Assembly: GCF_022539665.2 (NCBI RefSeq)
Contig: NC_081339.1
Coordinates: 3,224,017 to 3,288,016 of the forward strand
Origin: Daphnia carinata
Lineage: Eukaryota > Arthropoda > Branchiopoda > Diplostraca > Daphniidae
Direction of reading: 5' to 3'
DNA: 64,000 nucleotides
Each line of letters opens with the position of its first letter. Position 1 is the stretch's first letter. This document shows positions 36,452 through 47,449 of the stretch, piece by piece. The position numbers were made by a program, and so were the translations under genes. The notes beneath the pieces were generated by a model. That model had not been told where the DNA came from, ran no database searches, and was given only the letters and a program-made list of their open reading frames with translations.

Positions 36452-39400
36452 ACTGATAAAGGTCGGAATCAACACACAAAAAAAGTGAGAGATTATCATT
36501 TCGTTTTTCCCTTTTGGGGATGAGGAGGTAAACCGGTTTGTCCCAATCGTTGGCCGTTGTGCTTCCTGGATTTTTCAATCAAGATGAGCGGGACCATGCT
36601 CCTGTATAAGAGCTGGCCTTACAGACAACACGGAAAACTCGTCATTGTCGTCGGCATCGACGTAAACTATACAAATCAACTTGTTTTCGTCGAAATCATT
36701 TTCAGTTCGCTGGTGGCTACTGCCCTTTCAAGTTTTCTTTCTTTTTCGCTTATTAATTTTGATTTCTTTCTACTGCGCGTCTTGTGTTTTTTTTTAAAAA
36801 TTTTTTTTTCAATCAAAAGAAAAATGATTAAAATTTATTCGACGACACATAAATATGAACGTGCCAGTCATCGGTCAAAATGAGAAAACAAATGAAAAAG
36901 AGAGAAATAGGGCGCGGTCAAACTATCAAATCATTATGGATTTCTTTCTGTCCATGTTATGGATTGGATAGTAGTTGGGCCGCCTATTTTTTTTTCTTCT
37001 ATATAAAGGAGCACTTCATCTCCAATCAAATATGAATCACACTGACTTTGATCTATTAAAACTTTAGATAATGCACGAGCATGTGGCAACAGTGGCACAC
37101 GAAGGAGAGGGGAACGCCGTGACAGCCCCATCTCTTCCCTTTTTATTCCTTAAAAAAAAAATGTCCTTATACTTTGCTGGCCCCCCTCCCATGTAAATTG
37201 TATGTAGTGCGTAACACCGGGGCTGGGCAGAAAGCCGTTTAGGAATTATTGAAAAGGTGAGCGGCATGTCGTGCGATCGACGATGGATACAGAACGCAAG
37301 AAAGAAAAAGGACGAGCGGATGTGTCGCTTTTTTTAAAATACATTCCCGCCGATCGATTCGTGTCCATCGCTTGCCCGCCTTTACTGCGTCCGTCCTAAA
37401 AGCGGTCCAAATATAACCATCAAAAGGTACACATTTTCCAGCGAGCGAACAACAATCCTAACCTCTGCCCGTTTGCGTGTCGGATGGGTAAACAAGAAAC
37501 AGGTGCACATCATCGCACCGGTTTCAAATGCGCATTAGTTCAAATTTCTTTTCAAATTACCCGCCAAAGTAAAAAAAAAAAAAAAAAATCTATTTGAATT
37601 TCTTGTTTGTTTGTTTTTTCCCTTTTATCAAAAAAAGAATGCGTTTTCCGCGAACGCGAGGACAAACACAATTTTGCAATAAAAAAAAAAAAAAAGAATT
37701 CGGGTCGCGCTGGGATCCAAACACCACATTCCGCTAGAATGAATATTAACAAGTAGTGGAGCAATCAACATAATCACAATCAAACCCTCATGCAAAAAAA
37801 AATAGAGGGGAGAGAAAGAATAATAGAAGGAAGATAAAAATAAGAAGAGAAACCTTGTTTTCTTTCTCTTTCCAGGTAGAAGCCATTTTTAAAACGGGAC
37901 TATAAATAGACAGGCGACTACCGAAAATAGACCAAATTAGCGGTCAAAAAGAGAAAGAAAATAAAAAATATATATATTTATTTATATCGTTACAAGCGAA
38001 AAAAAAAAAGAGAACAGGGGTGGTGTGTATAGAGCAAAAGATTACAGAAGACAAAAGAAAATGAAATAAGCTTTCAAAAAAAAAAAGAAAAAAAAAAAGG
38101 GAACTCGGGCCACCGTCCAAAAATCGACAGTCTACGTTTTGATTGGTGGCAAGCGATAAGGGTTGGTTGTTTTCTGTGGTAGTTAGTGGTGGAGTTTTCC
38201 GACCGCCATCCATCAGTGCCAGTTGTTTTCGTTTTTTTTTTTTTTTCGAACGAAAAAAAACAAAATCAAATAAAAGACGGGAAGACAAATCAAGACGCGA
38301 CCGAAATCAAAATGAAGCGTATCATTTGCGTACGTGCACATTGGAGAGAACACGCCAAAGAGCTTATAGCTAATAAAAAATAAAAAGCCGGTACGCGCGA
38401 TTGCGTCACATGATGTTTTTTTTTTTTTTTTGTTGGCTTTTCTCATTTGCTTTACGGGATTTAAGAAAATAAGAAGAAGAAAAAAAAACATGTGAGGAGA
38501 AAGGCATTTTCCGCCCCGTTTCAACAGTTTGGCCATTTATAGACACGTAGTTCTATAGTGGGCGGACGATCTTGTTCTTTTTTTTTTTCCAGCATTGGGA
38601 AACCAACAAAGTGAGACACACGCAAAGTTCATTGGTTGAAAATGATTCAATAAATCCGATCCGAAAATAAGTTGGGAGAAAAAAAAATAAATAAAAAAGG
38701 GAAAGGAAACGCCCCAAATCGTTGCCGTAATGCATTAGCTACCTAAGCTGTTTTTTTTTGTGTTGCTCGATAACACAAAAATTCTAAACGCAAATTTCTC
38801 TATGCTAATGTCGTGATTTTTTCGATCGTTTGGCGTACAAAAATAGATCGAAACAATCGAATCGCCATTCCTACTCCCGCACGCAATTATATCGAGTCAT
38901 GTGACAATCAAAACGTGATCCATTTGCGAAAAAATCCCACGTTATGTTTCACGCAAAACACGATTTTGCCAAACGAAAATACTTTTACCTATTTCCTCCT
39001 TTCATTTTTCTTACGGCAAGAAAAATCGCAAGGCCTCGAAAGAAAAAAATTAATTTGAGTGGGGACTTACTTTTCACCGGTTTTGGATTGCTCTGCTTCC
39101 TCCGTGACATAATAGTCTCTCTTGTTAAAAAATTCTTCAACAGCGTCCCGATGTAACGAACCGGCTGATTTGTTTTCCAACACAGCCCAAAGAAATGTTT
39201 CTATTTTTTTTTTTCACACCAACTGAAATAATAATAAATTTTTTAAATGTTGTTGAATTCGAAACAAAAATTGGGGTTCTCTTATTCAAGCAAATGTTTT
39301 TGCACGCAATTGTCTATTTTTTTTTTTTCGAAAATTCTATTAAACAAAAGGGAAAACAAACAAACATGAAACGAGAGGCGTGGCCGCTGCTGGTGGAAAG

Positions 39401-40639
39401 CACGTCCTCTCGCCACCGCACGCGAGCGACTACTGGTCTCTCGGCAGCCACCGGAGGCGGCTGCATGGCCCCACGAACGCGACTTCCAGTTCACTTTTCT
39501 TTTGCGCTCAAAAGGAAAGACAGAGACAGTCCAAGAGAAGCAAGCAGAAGGGGGAGTGGGAGTGAGGATATCATTGCCTAACATTTTCAAACCGAATGAA
39601 TAGCAATTTTTTCCTTCTTTAAAAGCGCACACGTCTAGCCCGCGGCTCGCTTACGACCGCTGCTAATATTCTACTTGACATTCTTATTCAAATCTATGGT
39701 CTAGTTTTTTTTTTTTTTTAAAGTTTATTTTGGGATTCTTTTGAATTTTTTAACTCCACCAATCCCCTAGCACCACCTCAACTAGTTCAGCCGAGGATCG
39801 GAGATAGAGATCCACATCGAACACACGCCACAACTGGTGTCCTGACATGTCAAATGAGTTTCTTTAGAAAAATAGAAAACATGCACACACATACGCACAC
39901 GCAATGCTCGTTAACGATAAAATGATTGGCTCCTGGTCAACGTGTGTTCCTCATCTGTTATATATATATTTTTTTTTCTAGGGAGAAGAATGTGAAAGAA
40001 GAAATGAAAGAGCGTCCCTACAGGTGTGTCTGTATTAATTTGTTGGAAGACAAGCCTCTTCTTTCTGACGCCTGTTAAGGATCTTGGTCATGACGCAATA
40101 AAGTCTCGTTTTCCAGCGGTAGAGAATAAAAGGAATATAAGTTGGAATTTATTATTTGAAGGGGAAAAAAAAAAGAATGAAAACGTACGACCATCGAACA
40201 TCATGCCATCTAACGGCGGGATTTTGAAACGCAAAATCAGCGGTTCCCGTTAGCCGATCAATAAACCGCTGAAAGCTGAAAATGACGGGAGGATAACAAA
40301 AAGAAAACCAACAAGGAATTGCAATGCGTGATGCTTCCGGCCGCTAGAGTGACACGTGACGCTATTCGGCCGCCCCTATTTTCTCTGCTTATCAAGAGCA
40401 AAGATAGAAAAGAGGCAAGCGCAATCAAAACCTCGATCTCGTATGTATACACACACACAATACCCTATCTGGAGGTCTCACCAAAATAAAGATCTCGGAA
40501 AAAGGAAAGAAAAAAAAAGTAAACAAAAACAAGAAAGAGAGAATCATGCGAGACGCGTATAATCGTAATAGATCAAAAGATTTCTAGTCACGATTGTAGC
40601 ACACAGTTCCAGCGTTTTCCTTCTCTTGTCCTTACACAG

Positions 40640-40676
<37 letters not shown>

Positions 40677-40900
40677 AAAGAATCTGAATAACAAAGGATG
40701 TGTTTGAATTCTCCTGTGTGTGTGTGTGATGCTAATCACACAAGTTTCCCTTCTATGGAGGTTTCTGCGTAATTTATATTTTCGACAAAGACACCCCCAC
40801 TCGCTGCATCATAGAGTGCAATCGAAAAGGATCAGACACGGCGGTGATGTGATCGTCAATGTAAACCAACCTAGCGCAGTTGAAGTCATGACGATGTGAT

Positions 40901-43562
40901 TAAAAAATTCTGAGAAAAAACGCTACCCAAAATAATTCGAGCGGGAAGTAACACACACCCTGACGGGGTACTTTTGGTGTAACAAGTAATTGTTTTCTGT
41001 CTATAGAAATAAAGATTGCATGCCTTTTGGTGGATCTAGTGAAACCTTAGTTCAGAAAATGTCTTTCGTTTTAAAAAATTATCACTGCCTTAAGTTTCAA
41101 ATAAAACTAACAAATTTGCCTACACAGACTCATGTCATAGTTACAGCTGGATAAAGAATTAAAAGAGGCAATATTACCTTTCTGATCAAGATGCAAACTG
41201 ATGTTTTCCAGAATAGGCCAGTGTCAGCAGCTCAATTCATTTTTCTCCTGAATTTTTTTCCACATCGGTTGACCTGTCAACAAAATTAGGCATCAACATC
41301 ATCTCTTGGAAGTATACATTTAGAAACTTGTTTCTCATGTGACATTAAGGAATTTAACTAGTTACACCAGTTTAAATCCAGCAACTCTCTAAGACATTTT
41401 ATGACAGGTGTAGCTTCCATATTTAGTTAAGAGATTTACAGAGATAGCTCTTCTAATGGTGACTTGACTGGCCCTGAAAAACCACTAGATCGTATCAAAG
41501 CAGGGAGGCAAACAAAAAATATCATATAAAACATGTTTAAATTAACGATGCAATCATGATTTTGGCGAGTATAACGGTCTGACTCGAAAGACTTAAAAAC
41601 GATTTTTTGGCTATCGAGGCTCGGCATCAAGGAATTTTTCGTGGGCCCGTTAAGGTAAAAGTAGCATTACCTGCAGCAGCAGGAGAAAAATTTTATCAAA
41701 CTTCCATCGGTGTTTATCTGTTTCCAATGATCTGACCGCCTCGTTTTCCATTTGACTTGAAAATGGCACTCAACGCGAAAATCCATCTAACGTTCTGCAG
41801 AGTTGCCACTTCCCGGTTTTTTAAAACCAATTTCTGTGAATGTTTTTAAAAATTGCAATCATGCATATGTTTGAATGTCTAAAATTTATTACCTTGCTCT
41901 CCTGGTATTTGAAAAATTTGTCTTTAAGAATCGCTCATTTATTCCGTAAACAAACAAATTTGCAAATGTGATTCACGAGCTTATTTGTGTACCGAGAATA
42001 TTGGCAACACTGAAACCGAAATTTTTTCAGAATTTTTCCCTCCAATTCGGGAGCGGAACCGGAACCGAGTACCATGCGATCGCGGTGTCATCGTGTGGTA
42101 GAAAATGAAACTTGGATATGCCGCCTGTCGGGCGTTGAATACAGGACAGGGCAGAACTTGACCACTGTCGTCCGTCATACCCATTTTCATTCTTCCATCG
42201 GTTAATCACGATAGTGTGCGTTTAGGGGGTGGCGGTCTAGAGTTTGGAAAAGGTAATTACAGTTGTGCGACATGATATCTTGAAATATTTTCTGTATTCC
42301 GTCCCTATTTTAATAATACAGAAAACTGGTGGGAATCAGGAGAGAGGATGTCTGTGGATAATTCTGAAAGCAGTTCGACAAGAACTATGCTCATTGCTTG
42401 CTCGACTTTCTTGCCATGACGTTGCTTGTCAACATAAATTGCTTTTTTAGTTTGCTTGGATGCAGTTTATTACCAGTGCAATGCATCAAAACTTGTTGGT
42501 AAGGTTGGCAATGAAGAAACATCCTGTTCCAATTTCGAATGATGTGGTAATAATTTATTTTCCATGTGTTGTAGGTACAAAACTGATTCTATGTGAACGG
42601 AGATGGTGTCATTTTGTCTAATAAAGAATTTCTTCATTGCAACTAAGAGCAGATGTGGGGAAGTAATCATGGCTTGTTGCACATACTGGTAATTTTTTTC
42701 CCCTGTAGGGATTTAATTGTTATTGTTTTTTTTGTAATGCTTTAAGAGTATTGTCTCTTTGCCGAAGGTGCTCTAAAGACTCCTAAGCTTCAATCGTGGC
42801 AGTATTTCACCAGACATCTGCATGAAGAGACTGGTAAGTTCTGGTCCAATATAACATGATTGCCAACTACTTGCCTTGTTAAGAACTAAGAATATTTTCA
42901 ATGGATATACCCATGTTACTGATGAAAATGTCATGAAGATTTATCTACCAGAGGAATGCAACTGAAGTCCAGAAATGTCTAATATCGGAAACAGGGAAAA
43001 GTTACTTAAGGACTATGGATTAGCAAATAAACCAAAAAGTATAGTGTTGGTGAGTTTTTCAAATGTAATAGTTGAGTGCATTACAACCAACATCATACTT
43101 CTGTTAAAAAATGATAAGCATTTCTGTAGAAGGCATTTACAATTTTTTTACTATATTTTCTTCTGAGCATGTTTGCTGCGATGATCAGCAATTACATTCA
43201 TCACGTTCTGATGAAAATATACTAATCAATATTTTGAGTGACTCCTAAGGTGCGATCATGGAAGCCATATCCCTTTCTAATAACGGGAGTTTTGTGACAT
43301 CTATAACGGAAGAGGACGACTAACCATATTGGGTGTGCAATGCAACATTGAATATATTTCAATGAAAGAAGATTAATGCATCCCACAAAAGTTTCAGGAT
43401 GTAGTTGAGATCTGTATGGGTTTTTGAAAAATTTCTCTAGTTAGAATGCAAGAGGTTCATAGGACAGCACTGGAATTCACCCAAATTAAGTGAGTGATCC
43501 TTATTTTTTTACTACATCACTCCTGTAAGTTGTTTAACCTATAAACCAATTGGACTGTGTAG
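40901..43562. other. AT-rich region, degenerate coding traces
   Basis: Base composition and texture differ from the homopolymer-rich desert to the left and resemble 1-11 kb. Exon-like blocks with splice sites occur on the plus strand, for example about 42,768-42,831 (KTPKLQSWQYFTRHLHEETG, followed by GTAAGT) and 42,975-43,049 (REKLLKDYGLANKPKSIVL, followed by GTGAGT). I cannot join them into one frame. They may be upstream exons of the gene at 43,563-43,912 or fragments of old mobile elements. Confidence 0.35.
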
Positions 43563-43912
43563 CAGAAGCAACTAGCAAAAACTGTCGCTGTTTCTGAAAT
43601 CCCCATTTTCCTTAAACATGAAAATGAAGTGGTATATTTCGTTTAATGTTATAAAAAATAGAAATCGCAATTTATTTTTGGAATTGTCTTAAACATGCAT
43701 GGTTTCATTAGACGGAGTATGCCAACCGAAAAACGGGAATTCCGGTGTTATTACGATTCCTGCGAATCAATGATAAGCTAGCGCAGATTCGAGATGGTAG
43801 CTACAACGGCTTGCGAAACGAATTGAGCTATGGAACGAAATATGTCAATCCCACAATTTGGCGTGAATGCATCCGATGTTCCATTTTGGTAGACTACATT
43901 CGGATTTGCTAA
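43563..43912 (+). CDS. last two exons of an unrecognised gene
   Basis: Two blocks join in frame across an 80-bp GT-AG intron: 43,563-43,631 (23 codons, QKQLAKTVAVSEIPIFLKHE...) and 43,712-43,912 (66 codons and TAA). The second contains NRKTGIPVLLRFLRINDKLA, then GLRNELSYGTKYVNPTIW and ECIRCSILVDYIRIC. Amino-acid use looks like a soluble globular protein with mixed charged and hydrophobic residues and two Cys in ECIRC. The codons are not repeat-derived. I do not recognise the family. Upstream exons are uncertain. It could be a genuine small gene or the 3' remnant of one carried into a repeat-rich zone. It has no link to its neighbours that I can see. Confidence 0.4.
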
Positions 43913-45680
43913 ATTAAGCAGATAGTGGTTTTTCTGTTTTAATGCAACCTTTTTTTATTTGTTTGTTTTCCGTTTCTTTTTTTTTTTCCTTTTCGTTTCC
44001 TTCTTGTTTGTATGCATTTCGAAGAGTAATCACGGACACGAAGATGGACGGCAACAAGACGCCAGCGATCATACACCAATGACCAGATCCACATTGTATT
44101 GTGTTCCTTCATGTTTAAATATATCCAGCCCTGCAGTGGTAATTGCGTATAAAGAATACATGTAGAGGATGGGCAATAGTCAATACAACATTAAACAACA
44201 TGTAATGTAGTTAATCCTGCTAATTGTTAACAGTTTGCCTTTGCTTGTTTTAATGTAATATCACACTATTGGCATTTTACCCTGACTTTCCAACAGTTAA
44301 AGCCAAGAAATTTTAGAAAGTTTCAATTCAGTCCAATTTGAAACCTACAAAAACCGGACTCAATGCTACACTTACGAGTCTGGAAGAAAAAAGAACTTCG
44401 TTTCCGGGATTCTGACACAATTTGGGGTAGAATTGATAGATCAGGAGAAAGAAACCGAAAAATTATCATACTTAACTAAAATTTTCGTATTTTTTTTTAT
44501 TCCGGTAATAAAAATGATTTGCTCTGCCCCAATTTTTATAAAGATTAGAATTCTGATTCGTCTCATTGTGGCCTTTGTTATTCTAAAGTTATTCGTTACT
44601 TCCGGCAAACATCCGGAAAATTAGCATATAAGGAAGTAAAGCATCCTAACTTAAAAATCAATTCGATTATTCATTACGAATGTCTATAAGTAATCCAGAA
44701 TGCCTATTGTGTAAGGTTTTTAAAACTTTGGTTGCTTCGCTTTAACACCTAAAAGATTGAACGCTACCGTCGTCTGTCATGTCCGCCATTAGCTACGTAA
44801 ACATGCAAACAATTTAGCTCTGCTGTTTTTTTTAAGTTTTCTCTTGTTTTCTGGACCTTTTTCAACGAGTAAGTAACATACGATCATTATTTTATCCAGG
44901 AGTTATTATTTTACTTCGTTGTTAGAATTAGGAAGATGGAAGCGTCTTGTGTTAAACATCAATGATAAATTGAACACAGAAAGCAAACAAGGCAATACTC
45001 AGCTTGTGCTTTAGAAAATGCTATTATCTCATTTCGCTAGGGTTGTGTGTCCTCCAGTTTTTCTCCAAAGCATAACAGAAATATTATTGGCAAATGTTTT
45101 GCAACTTACTTGTCAGTGAGTCTCCCACTGAGTGTCCCGTAAGTTGACTTAAAATGATTGGCTGAACTGTTTCAAGCTCGAACCTAATAGCTGAGCTATC
45201 ACTATTTAACACATCTGCCTGGTTCATCTTTATTGAGAGAGCTAAATGGTTTAGTAACCTTTGTCACTTCTGTATTCAATGTCGTGACATCTGTTGTACC
45301 AGAGATTTCCTTGTTTGAACTTCATGAATCTTCATTCAACTAACAAAGCTTTATTATAACTGCTTGTGACAAGCTCTTGTTGAAAGAAGGTTGAAGATAT
45401 GGAATGTTTAATTATCGTTTAGCAAAAGATTCTTTTGGCTGAAAGGCTATTTTACAGAAGTAGCATTCCGTTCCCTCAGTCAGTTTTATTTTAGCATTCC
45501 CAGTAATGCTAGGAAACTACTTGAGCTAGTTTTCATTTTTTTTTTTAACTTGTGTTATTTTAAAATCCCAACCAACCATAATCGTACTTTGATCACTCTT
45601 TTTTATAAATTCTTGTGTTCTTTTATCTGATTTCTTTACATTTATTACATAGGGTACAAAAAGAAAGTCCTGACAGTCCC
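43913..45680. other. intergenic, no gene seen
   Basis: AT-rich sequence between the unrecognised exons and the minisatellite. A 63-codon open frame at 44,433-44,624 is hydrophobic but unsupported by splice or start context. Confidence 0.5.
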
Positions 45681-45684
45681 ATCA

Positions 45685-46170
45685 TCATCGTCTTTTTCTT
45701 CGCCGTCGACTTATCGCCTCGTCGCATTCTTGGTTGTCTTCGCCATCATCTCGTTGCCGTCTTCGCCGCCATCTTCACCATCATCCCGTTGCCGTCTTCG
45801 CCGCCGTCTTCACCATCATCGCGTTGCCCTCTTCGCCGTCGTCTTCACCATCATCCCGTTGCTGTCTTCATCATCATTCCGTTGCTGTCTTCATCATCAT
45901 TCCGTTGCTGTCTTCATCATCATCCCGTAGCCCTCTTCGCCGCCGTCTTCACCGTCATCCCATTGCTGTCTTCATCATCATCCCGTTGCTGTTTTCATCA
46001 TCATCCCGTAGCCCTCTTCGCCGCCGTCTTCACCGTCATCCCGTTGCCCTCTTCGCCGCCGTCTTCACCATCTTCCCGTTGCCGTCTTCGCCGCCGTTTT
46101 CACCATCATCCCGTTGCCGTCTTCGCCTTTGCCTTCGCCATTGTCTCTTCGCCGTCTACGCCGTTCGTCT
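45685..46170. repeat. 24/36-bp minisatellite
   Basis: Tandem units of 36 bp (GTTGCCGTCTTCGCCGCCGT then CTTCACCATCATCCC) and shorter 24-bp variants (GTTGCTGTCTTCATCATCAT). Both lengths are multiples of 3, so frames stay open for up to 210 codons, but the peptide is only repeat-derived Ser/Pro/His/Arg. The last unit (about 46,117-46,150, CGTCTTCGCCTTTGCCTTCG) is close to the reverse complement of the 35-bp unit at 8,200-8,556. The two arrays are therefore related and hold the same position relative to the hairpin element. Confidence 0.9.
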
Positions 46171-46198
46171 TGGTATTGTTTTTTTGCATTGTAGTGTA

Positions 46199-46546
46199 TA
46201 AGCTAACCCGTTGGCTGCCACCCCGTTTGCTCCCATTTTTTTTGTAGTTGTAGGGACCTGGGCGCTGTTCTCCTCATGGCCATGGGGGGAACAGTCGCCA
46301 TTGCGCCTAATGGCTTTATGCCATTAGGCGCTGTAGGCAATGCACCAGCAGGGACTTCTCCTTGTCGGCACAGTGAAAGATAATCCAGGGGTGTGCATTC
46401 CCAGAATGGACTCTATCACTGTGCCAGCCCGGACTTGTCTTCGGACAAGTCCCACCTTGGTCGGTGATCCTTATGACCCGACACGTAGCAAATGTAGTTT
46501 CAGCAACCTACGGGTTGCTTGGCCTGGCAGCCAACGGGTTAGCTTA
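46199..46546 (+). repeat. hairpin-rich element copy 2, candidate RNA
   Basis: A 348-bp unit with the same perfect 22-bp inverted repeats as copy 1, in the opposite genomic orientation. I count roughly 30 differences from copy 1 by eye. Stems kept on the plus strand are CTGTTC...GAACAG (46,265-46,294, 30-nt palindrome with two G-U), GCGCCTAATGGC/GCCATTAGGCGC (46,303-46,331), GGCACAGTGA/TCACTGTGCC (46,367-46,425), GGACTTGTC-TTCG-GACAAGTCC (46,431-46,452) and AGCAACC-TACG-GGTTGCT (46,504-46,521). Several changes relative to copy 1 are paired across a stem. No reading frame spans the unit. Like copy 1 it follows a minisatellite and the string GCATTGTAGT, and it is followed by GTGTATGTTTGT and TATAAAACAG. 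Confidence 0.75.
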
Positions 46547-46710
46547 AGTGTATGTTTGTATTTGTATATGTATTTGTATATATGTGTTGTATAAAACAGA
46601 GGTGGAATTGTGGGTGGTGGAGGGACAAAAAATACAATTCCATTTAATTCTTATATATGAATTTGACTCTTATTTATTGAATTTGGTCTTTGCTGGTTAT
46701 TATTATTATT

Positions 46711-46781
46711 ATTACTGGTTAGGGAATCGAACCCTAGGTCTTCGACGTACAGTGCCGACGCTTTACCATTGAGCCAGTAAT
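46711..46781 (-). tRNA. tRNA-like sequence, 71 nt, best of the set
   Basis: On the minus strand ATTACTGG pairs with CCAGTAAT as an acceptor stem of 7-8 bp. The T-arm is TAGGG-TTCGATT-CCCTA with a canonical loop, and the anticodon-type stem is TCGGC/GTCGA around ACTGTAC. Would-be anticodon TGT has C in place of U33, the D stem is short, and one or two bases are displaced between T-arm and acceptor. It is close to a tRNA in size and shape but probably not functional for translation. Confidence 0.55.
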
Positions 46782-46891
46782 CTGTTTTTCGAAGAGGTTT
46801 TAAGGTGACCTGTTTACAATTATATTATTTATATTATTCAATGAAAAATATTGTTGCATATTCTAAACACAACTTACTCATTCATTTTCCC

Positions 46892-46972
46892 TCACGGGAC
46901 TTGAACCTCAGGTCTTCAGCGTGCCAGGGCTATACTCTACCATTAAGCCATTTATCACACATTTAGAAACAC
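46892..46972 (-). tRNA. tRNA-like sequence, degenerate
   Basis: The minus strand reads AAATGGCTTAATGGTAGAGT (D-arm), then GGCACGCTGAAGACCTGAGG, then GGTTCAAGTCCC (B-box form). The anticodon stem is broken. It is the second member of the -, -, + cluster, matching the arrangement at 4,001-4,404. Confidence 0.4.
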
Positions 46973-47053
46973 TGTTCTTCCTTATTTAAAGACAAACTTG
47001 TACACTTTCTTAACAATGAGGATTATAGGGAAAAATAGTTAGAAACGATGTAA

Positions 47054-47121
47054 GACTCACGGCTCTGTGGTTTAGCGTCGGCACTGCACGCCGATAGTGT
47101 AGGGATCGATTCCTACAAGAG
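47054..47121 (+). tRNA. tRNA-like sequence, perfect anticodon stem
   Basis: On the plus strand CGGCTCTGTGGTTTAGC resembles a D-arm. TCGGC-ACTGCAC-GCCGA (47,078-47,094) is a perfect 5-bp stem with a 7-base loop (would-be anticodon TGC, C33). GTAGG and CCTAC flank GATCGATT as a T-arm. The acceptor ends are unpaired. It resembles the plus-strand member at 4,327-4,404. Confidence 0.5.
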
Positions 47122-47329
47122 ATAAGTTTCGTTACATAGTGCCTCTGAGCTTTGCGCTACTAGCGGTTAATACGAGTAGGAACAAATTCGAATTGAAACG
47201 GATTCATTATAAGTCTTGATGCGTATATTATAAATAGAATTTTTAAAGAAATTATTTAGTAAAGTTTGTTGTGTGTTGCATTTTTTTTCAAGATTATTTG
47301 TATTTTTTTTTTTTTTTAACTTTTTACAT

Positions 47330-47400
47330 CAACCAAGGGGTAAATCCTACATCAGTTGACTCACCGGGGAGATTAACCAGCGAGACTATTACTTGGACTG
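47330..47400. repeat. degraded hairpin module
   Basis: GTTGACTCACCGGGGAGATT aligns with GTTGACCCACCGGGGAGATT of the foldback element (about 4,695-4,715), at the same side of a tRNA-like cluster. The stems are no longer complete. It supports common descent of the two tRNA-like clusters with their surroundings. Confidence 0.5.
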
Positions 47401-47449
47401 TTACTTGGATGCAGCACTTTTTGCAAATACTTCTGACCTGATCACGAAC

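Larger units (their letters stand above)
22058..40900. other. gene desert with simple repeats
   Basis: Nearly 19 kb on which I can support no exon on either strand. It is dominated by poly-A/T, poly-G/C and CA/GT/GA runs with some unique sequence between. It may contain the 5' introns and upstream exons of the FOG-like gene, because exon 22,057-21,542 is internal and transcription comes from this side. Open frames here are mostly Lys, Phe, Ser or Thr-His runs from simple repeats. WGATAR motifs and CTCF-like motifs are frequent (see findings). Confidence 0.6.

Noticed and set aside
45615-46247. A 210-codon open frame rich in Ser, Pro, His and Arg
   Set aside because: It is produced by a 24/36-bp minisatellite and runs into the hairpin element; no start context, domain or splice structure.
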